Origin: Achatina immaculata
Taxonomy: Eukaryota > Mollusca > Gastropoda > Stylommatophora > Achatinidae
NCBI GenBank assembly: GCA_009760885.1
Contig: CM019713.1
Span: 27,624,927 to 27,688,926, forward strand
Direction of reading: 5' to 3'
Length of the DNA stretch: 64,000 bases
Shown here one piece after another: positions 11,191 through 23,708 of the stretch. The notes below the pieces were generated by a model. It ran no database searches. It was not told where the DNA came from and saw only the letters and a list, made by a program, of their open reading frames with translations. The stretch's first letter is position 1. Every line of letters begins with the position of its first letter. A program made the translations under genes and the position numbers.

Positions 11191-13660
11191 CCATGGAGAA
11201 GATCACATCAATCTTTACAACATTTGCAAACAAAAATTATGACACATTCTGTACAGCAGAAGCACTTCCAGATGCTGGTTCAGTTGACTGTCCTGGCATA
11301 TGGAGAGTGTGAGCTAAATCTTTTTTTTCCAAAGTGTTGCTGTGCCAGGAAGTTCACATATAATGTTCATTAAAGTGGTGTAATAGTTTCTTTATATTTC
11401 TCCTTTTTTTTCATTTGTCTATGTTGAAGCCATAAAGTGTTAATGTTTATGATTATTTAATACATGGTGTGATGCCTGACATGCCATTATATAATACATT
11501 ATAAAATAGGCTGAAAATATAGTGATAAAATAATGATCCAGTGTTTGTTATTTTCTAGTTAATTCTCATTTATTTATAAGTTGATAAAATTTTATTTATA
11601 GAATTTGTAATATACATTAATTTGTATGTTGTCTAAAGTTTTAGCAAATTTTACTTTGCTTTTGTCTGTGATCATTTTTCTTCACATTAATTATATTTCT
11701 GATATTCTTACAGTCATTCAATTACCCAGCATTTTGTTTTGACTGTTTTTGCTCATGTTTAACTGATTTTAGTGCCATTATTATTTGCTGCAGTGTGCAC
11801 AGAGATATTAAATATTATTTAAGTATTATTTATTTGCCTGTTAAATGATTTGTCTAAACATTATTTTGCTTAAGCTGAGGGCAGCTACTGAAGATCTAAG
11901 CATTACTACCATTTTTTTGTTCCTTTGTGTTTTTAGCTTCAGATTTTAGTATTTCTGTACTTTGTTGCTTTATTGATTTCTGTTGTATATTTTTGTTTCT
12001 GAAATGGTTGCATTACTGTCTTTTGTGGCATCTTGTGCAATATTATTTTGCTGGGTTGATGAGTTTAAGATTCTTGAAGATTTGATTATTTTATCCCACC
12101 GGTCAGTACTTCAGTAACACAGTGGTTAGTCTTTGAAACATTTAGATTCATCGCCAGTTTAGATTCAGATGGTTTTTTTTTTTATTCATCACGTGAGGAT
12201 ATGGTGGATAAATTGAATTGTTTTACTGTGCAAATGAGAAACCTGCTTTTAACTACTGTAGTAAGAAGACTAAGCAATGTCTTAATGGTGGAGCAGTGAG
12301 AGCAAGGTTTATCTTGCTGAAAGATAACTATATCTTGAGTAAAATGATGAAGCTACATTTTGTCTTGTTATCAAATGAAGTTTCTCTGTACCAGTTTTAC
12401 CACAGCTTTTCCTGGGTAAGTCACCCATTTGAACTTTTGGTGTGGTCCCAGATGGAATTGCTTTTATATGAATGTGAATTTACTCCTTAATGCACTGATA
12501 GCTTCATGCATAGTGTGCTCTCATGTGTTTCACCTTGCACGCAGACATTCAGTTGTTTCCAGAGATAGTTGTCTAAAAGAAAATTACTACACAGACACCT
12601 TTGTAGCTATGCTGACTGAAGCACATTTCTAGAGTGTCTACAGTTTGCTACCTTCAGTTAGCCAAGAATTTATACTTTTAACTCTCATAAACAGCTGACG
12701 TCTACCTCAAGACTGTCATCTAAACATAAGGAGCCATCAAAGGCATTTGAGTGTAATTTATTTTGTTATAAAGTACAAGAAGAGAAACTGGAAATGTATT
12801 AAAAAGACAAAGCATATGAAGTGATGGATGGTGTTGATTTTAGAAACAGTACAAAACATTCAAGAAACAATACAAAACATTCTAAAAAAAAGTAATTCTT
12901 TTTAAATACTTCAACCTGTAATCTCCCTGAATGTTTTCTGTGATTGTATATGGTAATATAAATGTATGGATTAAATTGTAATAACATATTTTGATGTATG
13001 CCCAACACTTTATATTTAACGAATTAACCTAACCATACTGATTTTAAAAGAGATAATTAGTTCATACAAAGGAGTATTTTTTTCTGATTGGTGCTCTGAG
13101 TTTTAAAGTATTCAAATGCAGTTAAATTCAGTTCTTTATTTTTCAGTTTCTTTGATGATGTGTCTTTCATGCCATCTTCCAGTTTATTTCTAAATCATTT
13201 CCATGTTGCCCATAAGCTTTTGCCTATAACACCTTTAAGTTTGTTTGCTTTTTTTTTGTTGTTGTTATTTACTTTCTTCTGCATGGTTTTATCCTGTTGA
13301 GATATTTAATGTGCTCTGTCTTTTTGAAGTCCATTTGGTTTAAGTCTATATATTTTTATGTCATCATTAAGAACATGTAATTTAATTATTTTACTCAGAC
13401 TTTTGCGTGTGTTTACTGTCTGAGACATGTCATTAATTAAGCTTTCAAATTTTACTATCCATGTAATTATAAATTTTTTTTTGTTGGTCTACTCAGAACT
13501 CCATAAAATATGTGGACAATCCTGTGCATAATTTTCCTCATGTTAATTTTTAAATTGATGGTGTAGGGCCATTGAAAATGCAGAAAATATTTGAAGTTTT
13601 TAAAAATCCCATGAATAAAACATTTTTTGTCTTTTTAATTTATCCAAATCTTTAAGGATT
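11191..13660. other. AT-rich noncoding stretch
   Basis: No gene or identifiable repeat seen. A small pair of direct repeats (ACAAAACATTC) is at 12850-12880. Confidence 0.5.
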
Positions 13661-13724
13661 AATTAGACATTTCAACCATATTAATAATATCACAAATAAT
13701 ATTGCAATCTTTTAAAATATGAAC

Positions 13725-13980
13725 ATGAGTTAAATTTATATTTGTCGTATGCAGTAAAGGCTTTCACTCCTGAATTAATGTTCACGCTCTGCCAGAAGAA
13801 ATTCTGATGAGAAATTTTGATAGAAATAACTGGAAGGAAATTACTTTATACTTAAAAATATTGTTTGGGTTAGAAATGTGTTACTTTTCACTTTATTTAC
13901 TTTGCCTAAATATCATTCTGAGCATTGCTTTGCATGGGTGTGCGGGATCTGCTGGTGTTGTTTTGTCATGAAAGTGTTAA
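13725..13980. repeat. piggyBac-type MITE relic (repeat B)
   Basis: Aligns over about 250 bp with 53234-53532: CTGGAAGGAA, TACTTTTCA, CTAAATATC and CTGAGCA occur in the same order. The right end AAAGTGTTAA keeps a terminal TTAA. The left end is too diverged to place exactly. Confidence 0.5.
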
Positions 13981-15817
13981 TCTGTGGAAAATAAAAAAAA
14001 AGTAACTTTTGATCACTGAGGCAGGAGCATTTTGCAAACAAGCACAAAATTGTCATTACTGAATAGTATATGCTTTTATATATTTTCCACAAAGTATAAA
14101 ATTCATAGCGAGAATACTTTGCGAGCCCTATGTAACGTTCAACGGCACAGGAAGGGTATAAGATATAAGATAAAATTCTTAGAAAATTAGGATACAAATT
14201 TTCAACATTTTTAGAGTAACCACATTTTCTGGCAAGTAAGGTATATGAATGTCTACTACTCACCATATTGTCCATGAACAGTTTTTATTTCTTAGGAGGT
14301 GAAAATAAAATTAGTGCAGTCATTTTATATTTACTGAAAAAAAAAAACAAAAAAAACCTAAGGTTAGCTGAAATACTTAAAGTATTAGGGACTTGATTGC
14401 ATATTGTTAGAACAGTTTTCTTTACATAGCTGCTTCCACTTGAATATATGTAACTGGAACAGTCTCTTGAGAGCCAAGAAGGATGGCATGCATAGAACAC
14501 AACTGAAGTGGAATCTTCGCTGAATCAGCAATACCCAACAAGTTGAAAACTACCCAGTTGACACTAGTGGAAGCATGTGGAAATGCACTTATTCACAGGT
14601 ACTGAAAAAAAATTGGGGAAAACTGTGCAGTTTTTATATAAATATATCTGAGCTACCTTTAGATATTTTTTTGCCAGAAATTTTATTTTGTAGTCAGTAA
14701 GATGTATTCCATTTTTTAAAGATACATTTTTAGGGGTAAAAAATGGATCTTATAGTCTGGTAGATAAGGTAAGCTTCATTGCTTAAAAATGGCTTTTTAA
14801 AATAATTTTGACATTTTGTGAGCTCTGTGTAAGAAAAATATAGGGAGTGTTTATGAGATATATCATAAATAAGCAAAATGAATACCCAAAACTAAGATAA
14901 AAGGATAAATATCTAAAACTAAAATACATCTGCTTGGCCTGTCTGAGACCTTTCACATTTAGTTATATGAGTAGAGAAAAATGATAGAAGACCACACTGC
15001 ATAGAGTGAGCAACTTTTCACAGACATAATGTACTCTGAGGAATCAGTGAGGGACAGACCAAAAGAAGAGAGACACATGTGCAAAAAATGAATGCAACCT
15101 AGCAACATAAACATTGCTTGTTACTATGAATAATGATGTTGACTGAACATTATTAGAATCAACCATGGGTAAAATTGCTCAGCAAAATAATATTTGGCAG
15201 CTTCAATGAACAGCTCAACTACCAGTTTCAGTTGATTTAATAAGTGAAAAAAAAATGTCATTTATTTCATTAATGAACAAAGGTCAAATTTTCCCTTAAA
15301 GAATTTGTAAAAACTGTCATCTGTTACATCTTTTAATGCTTATGTCATTTTATTTAGAGCCACAGAATAAAAAAAAAATAATTAGATTTCATTTTGATAA
15401 ATCACAGATTTAGACTGGCTAAATTGTTGTTTAAAAGTTTGTTTTTTTTAAAAATATGACAGAGCTTTGTAGAACAAAATGCATGTTTTTGATGTTTAAA
15501 TGTGAATACTATAGTTTGGTAAAGTAGACAAGAGCCTGAAGAAAGGTGTACCAACTAAAGTGTAAATAGAAGATTATACCTTGTTTCAAAGACACATTAT
15601 CCCATAGTCTGTAATAAAAGGAAGTTATTACTCACTTATATAAATAAGCTTCTAAGATATATCAATTTATAGCCCTCATAGTATCAATTTTCAGCCAAAA
15701 CTATCAGAAACATCAGCAGTTATACATTTGTCTCCCACAGTATGAATTTATAAGGAAATAAACACCCAGAAACCACATAACAACAACATATCTATAGCAA
15801 GGAGGTAGTGAAATCAA
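13981..15817. other. AT-rich noncoding stretch
   Basis: Apart from the LINE tail at 14112-14175, nothing recognisable. Open frames on the minus strand at 13913-14500 have no known domain. Confidence 0.45.
14112..14175 (+). repeat. RTE-like LINE 3' terminal fragment
   Basis: GCGAGCCCTATGT, CAACGGCACAGGAAGGG and TATAAGATATAAG match, in reverse complement, the 3' termini of the LINE copies ending at 35562 and 45988. Only the last 60 bp or so is present. Confidence 0.6.
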
Positions 15818-16395
15818 TCAATCAATCAATCATGTGCCATGCCATGTGGCATTGGCGATAATTTCTCTTCACAATTCCCTGTCTTTAGACTTGATTATGA
15901 GATCTGCTGGTGACTTTCTTCCTAGCCACACTGACAGGTCATCCAGTAACTTCTCTCTCTGTCTTCCTCTGTCTTTTCTTCCCTTAATTTTTCCAGTTGC
16001 CACAGTGTGTTCCAGTTTTCCTCTTCTCAGAAAATCTCCTACAAATCTCGCTCGTCTGCCTCTGATCATTGCTGTAATTTGCCATTTAACTCCAGCCTCT
16101 CTTAAGACTTCTTCATTGGTTTTCTTGGCTGTACATGGTACCTTTAACATCCTTCTTATGAATCACATTTCCATGGCCTCCATCTCTCTTATTCATGGAC
16201 CATGCTTCACATCCAAGACAAAATTGGCTCAATGTAACATTTAAGTACTTGGAATCTTGTTTCCATTGATATGGATCTTTTTTCACAAGATGCTTCTCAT
16301 TTTCTGGAATGCTGACTTGGCCTGAGCACGTCTGCTTTTTATTTCGTTGTGATATTTCCCATCAATGAAATATTCTATCCATAATAAACTGTGAT
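15815..16395 (-). pseudogene. LINE ORF C-terminal part, degenerate
   Basis: Read on the minus strand it contains AQAKSAFQKMRSIL, then EMWFIRRMLKVPCTAKKTNE, EVLREAG, RRARFVGDFLRRGKLEH, KGRKDRGRQREKLLDDL and a terminal WHGT stop. This is the post-RT end of a widespread LINE family. Stops interrupt the N-terminal third (between about 16200 and 16330). The tail is (TTGA)n. A short 3' piece of the same family is at 57082-57165. Confidence 0.8.
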
Positions 16396-17765
16396 GAATT
16401 TCATTGAACAATTAACTTTTCATTAATTAAATTCAAATTTGTAGATATTTTATTGACATCTTTATTATATATTGACATTTAAATATAATAAAATAAGACA
16501 CAGATCTTAATATACAGATGTATACAGATTTTATAAGCAAAAAAAGTAAAAAAAATGAGTGATAGAATAAATGAAATGAAGAAAAAATGATAATACCCAG
16601 CATAAGAACTAAATACTTAAAATATTTTATCTGTATGAAGAGGAATAATAGTGTACAAAAGAAAAATGAAAAAAAAGTGCTGTAAGAAAAAAAAAACATG
16701 AAGGAGGGTGACACAAAAGACTGTGCAAGGTGGAGGAACGTGGAGCCATCTTTTCTTGTGAAAATAGCACAGAGTAATGATTAATATTATTTAAAAAATG
16801 TTTTTTTCAGTTAATGAGATGATTAAATGAACATTTATTGAAATCTTTTTTTTTTTTTGATGTAATGAAATTGTGGATTACTTTGTAACTACATCATCTT
16901 TATATATTATTTTAAATTATGGATTACTTTTTGACTAAATCATCTTTATATAGATTTGTCTTTATAATGTGTTCTTTGCTGTGTGTATGTATGATTAAAC
17001 ATATCTCTGTACATAATATATATGCATATCACCCCTTATAAGTTTTTCTTTTTTTTTTTAAATCTTAACCCTTTCCTATCCATCTTTTTTTTTTTAAAGA
17101 AAAAAAAACAAAATAAAGACAAGAATTAAAATCCATGTTATCTGTGGCCTTATTTGAACATTTTATATGGAAAATCAATTTTTTTTTATTCTTTGTTTTT
17201 TTTCCCTGGGTCATCCAATACAAAATTTATTGTGGTTGGTTTTTTTTTTGTTTTTGTTCTTTGTCAAATTTATTTTTGAAGAAATAACAAAGATTAATAA
17301 GTATTATAACAGTTGTCAGTTGAAGAAGAGCTAAGCACAGGTGGCCATGTTCAACACTTTAAAAGCACCCTCCCCCAACAACAAAAAAAAAAATTTTAAA
17401 TTAGTTTATTTAAGAAATGTTTGATGATGGATGGGAAAGGGTTAAAGTGAGATGGTGTCAAATTCACAGATCAGCTATCTGGTGCCTCAAATAACACGGG
17501 TCATGCACATGAAAATGAAGACATCCTGTTTCATAATTTGTGTCAGTTATTTTCATGCTTTTATTTTCTTGTTCATCTTCTGTATTTATTTTCATATGTG
17601 TATATCCATCTTGTCATGTAGTTATAATTATTGCGTAGGTTTGGAAGAGATTTTGAATGTTTGAAAAAAAAAACAACAACAAAACAAAATATTCATCTGT
17701 TTTTTTTTTTTTTTAAAACTCAAATATTGTCCCAAAGATGTGGCTGATAATCATATGCTTGAGGC
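16396..17765. other. AT-rich noncoding stretch with poly(A/T) runs
   Basis: Very low complexity, many A and T homopolymers. No gene seen. Confidence 0.5.
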
Positions 17766-17990
17766 TGAATGGTGAAGTGGTTCATGCACTGGCTTCTCAT
17801 GGCAAAAGTTGATGGTTCAAATTCAGCTGGAGGTACCCCATTCACAAAATGGATGCCTATCTTCTTCTAGAGCTGAGGAAGAGAAGGCATCCAGGTGTGA
17901 TACTGACCACATCACCCTCTAGTGTGCTGACAGGTCAAGGAAAATATGACCACTGACAACATATCTCTCTAGCTGCCTTTGTGGTGTCCT
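17766..17990 (+). mobile_element. tRNA-derived SINE
   Basis: The head carries a box A-like TGGTGAAGTGGTTCA and, about 35 bp on, a box B-like GGTTCAAATTC. The body then reads CAGGTGTGATACTGACCACA and TGACAGGTCAAGGAAAATATG. The same body block recurs at 21000-21255 (GACCACA, GACAGGCAAGGAAAATATGG) and 48030-48315 (GCGTGATACTGACCACATC). No coding capacity; it would depend on a LINE reverse transcriptase. Confidence 0.75.
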
Positions 17991-19831
17991 TTACCTTACT
18001 TTACTAATATGAATATCTTTTTTTGTCCCTTATACTGACAGTTGTATGCTTAGTGTATTTGGGTGCAGTTTGCTTTGCAGGCAGTCAAGTCAGATTTCAG
18101 AGCCATTTCCTTAACACAATAATCAGGTACCAGTTTTTATAGCTTGAGTTCACTGCAGTGTTTTTGTAGCAGGGTTATAATCTACTGTCCTGAGAAGCAT
18201 GGTATCTCCCACTGAGCTTAGGAGAGCAAGTCTTGCAGAGTGTTTTGTTACTGCAAAGAATGAGACTGGCCTAGAATATACTGTAAGTAATTATGATTAG
18301 TTTTGTTTAATTGTTTTCTACACTAATTTGCCTTGTGACAGTCAGTGGAATATGGAACATTAACAAACTATATTCTTTCATCAGGTACCATGCTGAGGAC
18401 ACTGACATTTGTGATTCTCCAATTCATGCAGTCCCTTAGGATATGTAATATGATTTTGTTGGTTTTTCCTCTTCATGTTTTACTTGGGTAGCTCACTGAG
18501 ATTTTGATTCCATGATCTCCCTCTTCTTCTTTTTCCCCTTGAATTTGCAAGTGAATGCTGAGTACTCTAATTCCAGCTGTAGATACTCTAGTCAGCTGAA
18601 GTCTGAAAATGGGTAATGTCTCCCTCTGTAGATAAGAAAGAAAGATGACTAGGTGTGCTCTAGTTTCTCGAGGGTTTGAGAAAACTTTGCCTCGATGACC
18701 AGAAACAAAAATCTGTGTGCTGTATGCATTTAACTGTTTTATTCTATTTTTAATTTTTCTATCCCCGTTTCATTCCTGTTTCACGATCACCTCAGTTAGA
18801 AACAAAACTTCGACTGCCATGTATTTATGTGTAAATCGTATTCATATTTACAGTGCATGGACATTTTGTTAGTGAAGAACCGAGACATCAGCATAAAAAC
18901 TGGCAAGTCTTGATTTTAAACTGCTAGAACTGTGGTCACTGGATGAGCAAGTGTGGGATATTTTCATATTGTAAGTTTACTTTGGGAACTCACTTTGCCA
19001 ATGATGGAGTTTAAACAGAATGGATGATTAGTTCTTTTTGGAAATATAATCTGCAGATCATCTTTAATACAATTTTTTTTTCAAATGTAATTAATTCTTA
19101 TCTCATGTAGTTAGTAAAAAAAAAATGAATTACAATGTTTTGACATGTAGCATATCGTCATGTGGTTTGCCGTATCACCGTTATTATCATTGTCCAAAGT
19201 GTTTTTTCATAATTGTTGTTTTTATACTCAACATGAATGAGCTTTTTATGTTGAGCTTTTTTGGTGCGTTTCTTCATCTACAATATACAATTCTGTTTTT
19301 TTTTTTTTTTTAATGCAGGAGTCACAGAAGCAACATGACATGTGCTCTGTTACAATTATAAAATGACTTCCGAATCATCATCATAAAGTAATGTGTCACT
19401 TTGAAGAATGCCGTAATATCAAGTTACAAGTGGTTTTTTTTTTTTTTATTTTTCATTTTTATGTCATTTAGCGTGACTGTGACCAATATTTTTTTTTATT
19501 ATTTATCTGTGTACTTGACTGTTAGTTGATGAGAACGTGTTCACAAGATGGCGCTGTACAACATATGTGTCATTTAAACTTTCTGCTGTTTGTAGATATT
19601 TATCCATCTTGTAAGATATGTACTGAGAGCGAACATGAGAACTTCTTGCAAGGAGAGCTCCACTTTCTTCATGAACATGGTCTTTTAAGATGTTGCACAT
19701 TCTCTTCATTAAAGAATCGAGCGTTTGTTTCTGTTGTTTATTTATTATTTTATTTTTTTTTAACATAGTTTTCATGAGTGCATTAACTGTTGATAGTGAC
19801 TGAAAGATTTGGGGGGGGGGGAATTTTGATG
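17991..19831. other. Noncoding stretch
   Basis: No recognised gene. A CAAGATGGCG site on the + strand near 19543 is a lone YY1-like match. A 182-residue minus frame (19503-20051) runs through the antisense of the SINE at 19832 and is treated as fortuitous. Confidence 0.45.
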
Positions 19832-20085
19832 GTGCCTCTGTGGTGTAGTGGTTAGTGTACTCATCTGCCGACCAGAAGGACCCGGTTAGATTCCGCACTG
19901 GGGTGGACTTTTTTTTTTGGACCAGTCGGCAGCAGCGTAAAACTAGTCTAAAGAAATGAATACCTATGGTCTCTGTAGGAAAACAAAGATGTCTGGGACA
20001 TCTCACAACGTTACAGTAGCCCAGAAATGTTAAGGGACAAACATTCCACACCCCTACGACTATGGGACGTAAAACTTTTATACAA
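19832..20085 (+). mobile_element. tRNA-derived SINE next to a 19-bp array
   Basis: Head GCCTCTGTGGTGTAGTGGTT (box A) then CCCGGTTAGATTCCG (box B) about 30 bp later. The body ends CTATGGGACGTAAAACTTTT, similar to the 3' end of the SINE at 48030. The 19-bp minisatellite starts immediately after the SINE tail, so the array may have grown from, or at, the SINE 3' end (inference). Confidence 0.75.
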
Positions 20086-20737
20086 AAGGAGTATCAAAAG
20101 TTACTAGGAGTATCAAAAGTTACTAGGAGTATCAAAAAGAGTATCAAAAGTTACTATTAGTACCAAAAGGAGTATCAAAAGTTACTAGGAGTATCAAAAG
20201 TTACTAGGAGTATCAAAATTTACTAGGAGTATCAAAAGTTACTAGGAGTATCAAAAGTTACTAGGAGTATCAAAAGGAGTATCAAAAGTTACTAGGAGTA
20301 TCAAAAAGAGTATCAAAAGTTACTAGGAGTATCAAAAGTTACTAGGAGTATCAAAAGTTACTAGGAGTATCAAAAGGAGTATCAAAAGTTACTAGGAGTA
20401 TCAAAAGGAGTATCAAAAGTTACTAGGAATATCAAAAGGAGTATCAAAAGTTACTAGGAGTATCAAAAGTTACTAGGAGTATCAAAAGTTACTAGGAGTA
20501 TCAAAAGGAGTATCAAAAGTTACTAGGAGTATCAAAATGAGTATCAAAAGTTACTAGGAGTATCAAAAGTTACTAGGAGTATCAAAAGTTACTAGGAGTA
20601 TCAAAAGTTACTAGGAATATCAAAAGGAGTATCAAAAGTTACTAGGAGTATCAAAAGGAGTATCAAAATTTACTAGGAGTATCAAAAGTTACTAGGAGTA
20701 TCAAAAGGAGTATCAAAAGTTACTAGGAGTATCAAAG
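20086..20737. repeat. Minisatellite, 19-bp unit with 12-bp variant
   Basis: Unit AGTATCAAAAGTTACTAGG (19 bp) is interspersed with a 12-bp form AGTATCAAAAGG that lacks TTACTAG. Long and short forms alternate in runs (for example L L S L S L L L L L S). Roughly forty units. Confidence 0.95.
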
Positions 20738-20999
20738 GAAAGGTGGGACAGGTTCTTGGCCAGTCCTGTTTCCCCGGGCCTGATAACTGTGTCGTGTCTT
20801 TAGGACTCTATCTTCTAACTGATGATGCAGCTGAAGTCAGCCTATGGTAAATAACACACACATCGATGTTTACGGAGAAATAATCGATGTAGCCATCTTT
20901 AACTCCCAAACCAAAGAAGAAAGTTAGCTCCAGCTCTACTGGGAATATATCAGTCTTTATCCAGGTTGCATCGGCCCATATATTTATCCATCTATAGAA
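20738..20999. other. Unassigned DNA with fragment of repeat A and a small hairpin
   Basis: 20740-20780 (GGTGGGACAGGTTCTTGGCC) resembles the 3' part of repeat A (compare 40659-40700). ACATCGAT at 20860 and ATCGATGT at 20883 form an 8-bp stem. Otherwise nothing recognised. Confidence 0.45.
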
Positions 21000-21255
21000 A
21001 TGGGTACCTGTCTCCTTCTGGAGGCGGAGTTAAAGGAAAGGCGTCTTGGTGTAATGTTGACCACAGAACTCTTACGTATGATGATAGCTCAAGTAAACAG
21101 GAACGCTGACATATCCTGTAATATGTGCCTCAGTGATAAAAGGGGCATGGGAAACATGGGTACTTACACCAGATCCCCCTAGATGTTTCTATAGCGTGAC
21201 AGGAAAGGAGATCTCCCTAGATGTTTCTATAGCGTGACAGGCAAGGAAAATATGG
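21000..21255 (+). mobile_element. SINE body relic with internal duplication
   Basis: ATGGGTACCTGTCTCCTTCT, GGCGTCTTGGTGTAATGTTG, ACCACAG and GACAGGCAAGGAAAATATGG follow the order of the SINE body at 17840-17945. The copy is expanded by inserted sequence and by a 40-bp duplication (CCCTAGATGTTTCTATAGCG, twice at about 21177 and 21213). The tRNA-like head is not recognisable. Confidence 0.6.
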
Positions 21256-21258
21256 AAA

Positions 21259-21576
21259 TGTATAAACTAGGAAAAAAATAGGAACAGCTTTATTACTTAA
21301 CGAGTACACAGTTGTGACGTTTCGGAGTGAGCCTTAATCATACAAAAACACACAGGGCAAAGAAATAGAGAGAGGAGATAAAGTATAAATTCACATGAAT
21401 GCTGTGTTAAAAAAATCAAATAAAATGAATAGAGCACTTAGCTGTAACTTGTAAGAAGCTGTGGCTTGTCCGACGCTGTGTGTCAGAAATGCGCATGGTG
21501 GAGTGTAGAGAGTATTTAAGTGGAAACTTGGTATGTGTGATAGGTGGGTCGTAACTGAGGGTGATGGGCGGGGAAA
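21259..21576 (-). mobile_element. Penelope-like element, 3' UTR fragment
   Basis: Minus-strand copy of the PLE 3' end seen intact at 40190-40648: the terminal AGTTTATACAT, AAGCTGTTCCTA, the GACGTTTCGG block and a downstream AT-rich spacer are all present. It is 5'-truncated near 21576, before the coding region. Confidence 0.85.
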
Positions 21577-22115
21577 CTAAAACAAAAACACACGCACACA
21601 CACACACACGCACGCACGCACGCACGCACGAGCAAAAATGTCTGTGCCTAATTTGTGGCACAGTTCCAAGGTCTTCTGGCTGAACTATATCTGTTCAAGA
21701 CATTATCTCTCTTTTCCATGATGTTTCCAATACTGTGACCAGATCTGGCAGACGAGGCAAGATTAAGTTTGGTCCACATGGCGGTGGAGCCTGCAGAGAA
21801 GGTGGGTTTTTTATGGGAGGGCGGGGGGGGGGGAATCTCATTGCAAGTTTTCGCTTGACTGAAATCCCACATGATGGATATGGTAAACACCCTCACTGTT
21901 TCAGCCGCTAGAACATCTTGCTTCAGGGAGACAGAAGGACAAGACCCACAGCAGCGTTCTTGGTAACGAGGTCATCATCTCCACGACCCTCCCTGGCCAG
22001 ATCGCTGCTGACAAGGCAGAGTCCACGCTGGGATTTTAAGGCAAGATGCCATGTCCTCACCCTACTTGATGATTGTGCATTCACCGTAAGTTCGCATGTG
22101 AATAACCGCTTCGTG
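21577..22115. other. Unassigned DNA
   Basis: Begins with an (AC)n/(ACGC)n microsatellite at about 21590-21632 and contains a G11 run at 21823-21833. Otherwise no recognised element; open frames lack known domains. Confidence 0.45.
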
Positions 22116-22588
22116 GGGGATCAGACAAGACAACATTTGGATCAGACAAGACAATATGGGGATCAGACGAGACAAGGTGAGGATCAGACAAGACAATATG
22201 GCGATCAAAACAAGACAACATGAGGATCAAGTAAGACAACATGGAGATCAAAACAAGACGACATGGGAATCAGACAAGACAGCATGAGGATCAGACGAGA
22301 CAACATGTGGATCAAAACAAGACAACATGGGGATCAGACAGGACAACATTTGGATCAGACGAGACAACATGGGGATCAGACGAGACAACATGGGGATCAG
22401 ACGAGACAACATGGGGATCAGACAAGACAACATGGGGATCAGGCGAGACAAGATGAGGATCAGACAAGACAGCATGATGATCAAAACAAGACAGTATGGC
22501 GATCAAAACAAGACAACATGGGGATAAAAAAGACAACATGAGGATCAGGCTAGACTACATGGAGATCAAAACAAGACAACATGGCGAT
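22116..22588. repeat. Minisatellite, 21-bp unit
   Basis: Unit GATCAGACRAGACAACATGG plus G, about 22 copies, with a 22-23-bp GATCAAAACAAGACAACATG variant interspersed. Both strands stay open in several frames because the unit is a multiple of three; these frames are not considered genes. Confidence 0.93.
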
Positions 22589-22764
22589 TAGATTGGACTT
22601 AGGTAACGGCTTCAATGGATGAGACAACAGAAGCCTTATACCAAGCAAACTGCAAAGCCTTATCAAGGAGTCTCTCTTTGCCCTCTCAGGACTGAAAGGT
22701 ACACGAAGAAGAAGACAAGACAAAGTCTGTTTCCTAATGGGCTATACAGAGATAACGAAACATT

Positions 22765-23350
22765 AACCAGGAAGAGGAGGTGAGTTTAAAATATCTTGGA
22801 TCATTACTGACTAATAATGGATGTATAACGAGGGAAATTAAAAGGAGGACATCTATCGGAACATAAAACAATTAAAGAAGCTGTGGAGAGGAACAGACAG
22901 AACCTCAAAAATAAGGTTTTTAAGGGCATGCATCTTTTTCATCGCAACATACGCCTGTGAGACCTGGACACTTAACCAAACAGCTGAGAAACACATAAAT
23001 GCCTTCGAATGTAAATGCTACAGAAGAGTTCTTCAAATATCATGGACACAAACAAGAACAAATATTTCCATAGTACAAGAACTTAGTATTGAAGAAGGTT
23101 GGCTAGTAAAGAGGATTAAAGAGAGAAAACTTACATATTTCGGACATATGATAATTTAGGGAAGACCGTCTTGAAAGGGTACATAATAAGAAAAAAAGAG
23201 AGGAAGAACAAAGCGAAGATGACTGCAAGACATTGTTGATAATCTGTAAATGGATGCGTCAGCAGCAGCGCATCTTGCTTACAACCTAAAGGCCTACAGG
23301 AGTGCTGTTAGGGAGGCAAAGTTCCGCAAGGGACATGCAAATGAGTGACT
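22765..23350 (+). pseudogene. LINE ORF C-terminal relic
   Basis: With frameshifts the + strand reads LKYLGSLLTNNGCITREIKR, RFLRACIFFIATYACETWTL, ECKCYRRVLQISW and RKLTYFGHMI, in the order of the post-RT region of a LINE. Several frameshifts and stops; no catalytic part is left. It follows the 21-bp array by under 200 bp. Confidence 0.75.
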
Positions 23351-23708
23351 GAATTACTGAATCAGGCACTTGTCGGCTGACCATCATAGCTACGCCTTCG
23401 CTCTGTCACATGACAGAATGGGAAGCCATTTCATGAAAATGGGCCACCTCCTCAGCTCCTAGGGAAGTCGTACACCAAAGGAATTCTTACTATTCATCGG
23501 TCGCTGGTTCCTCCCTAAAGCCAAAACTAGTATGTCATAATTCTCCTATTCCCCCACCCCCTATCCCACCCCTCTTCATCTGTTACTTGTTAAATCAACA
23601 AACTTCTTACTATTTGTATTTTGAGAATTTACAAGCTTGGTCTTCGTGTAATGTAGGAAAATCCTTACAACTTGGAAGGCACACGATCTATAGAAGCCAG
23701 GTTGAGAA
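23351..23708. other. Unassigned DNA
   Basis: No gene or repeat recognised. Confidence 0.45.

Noticed and set aside
15834..16244. 136-codon + frame
   Set aside because: Antisense shadow of the minus-strand LINE C-terminus.
19832..19900. Functional tRNA gene
   Set aside because: Box A and B matches exist, but the cloverleaf is poor and the sequence continues into a SINE body; the same holds for 17766 and 48030.
19503..20051. 182-codon minus frame
   Set aside because: The first 70 or so codons are antisense SINE including its tRNA-like head; the remainder (STVNALMKTMLKKNK...) has no recognisable domain, so chance is more likely.
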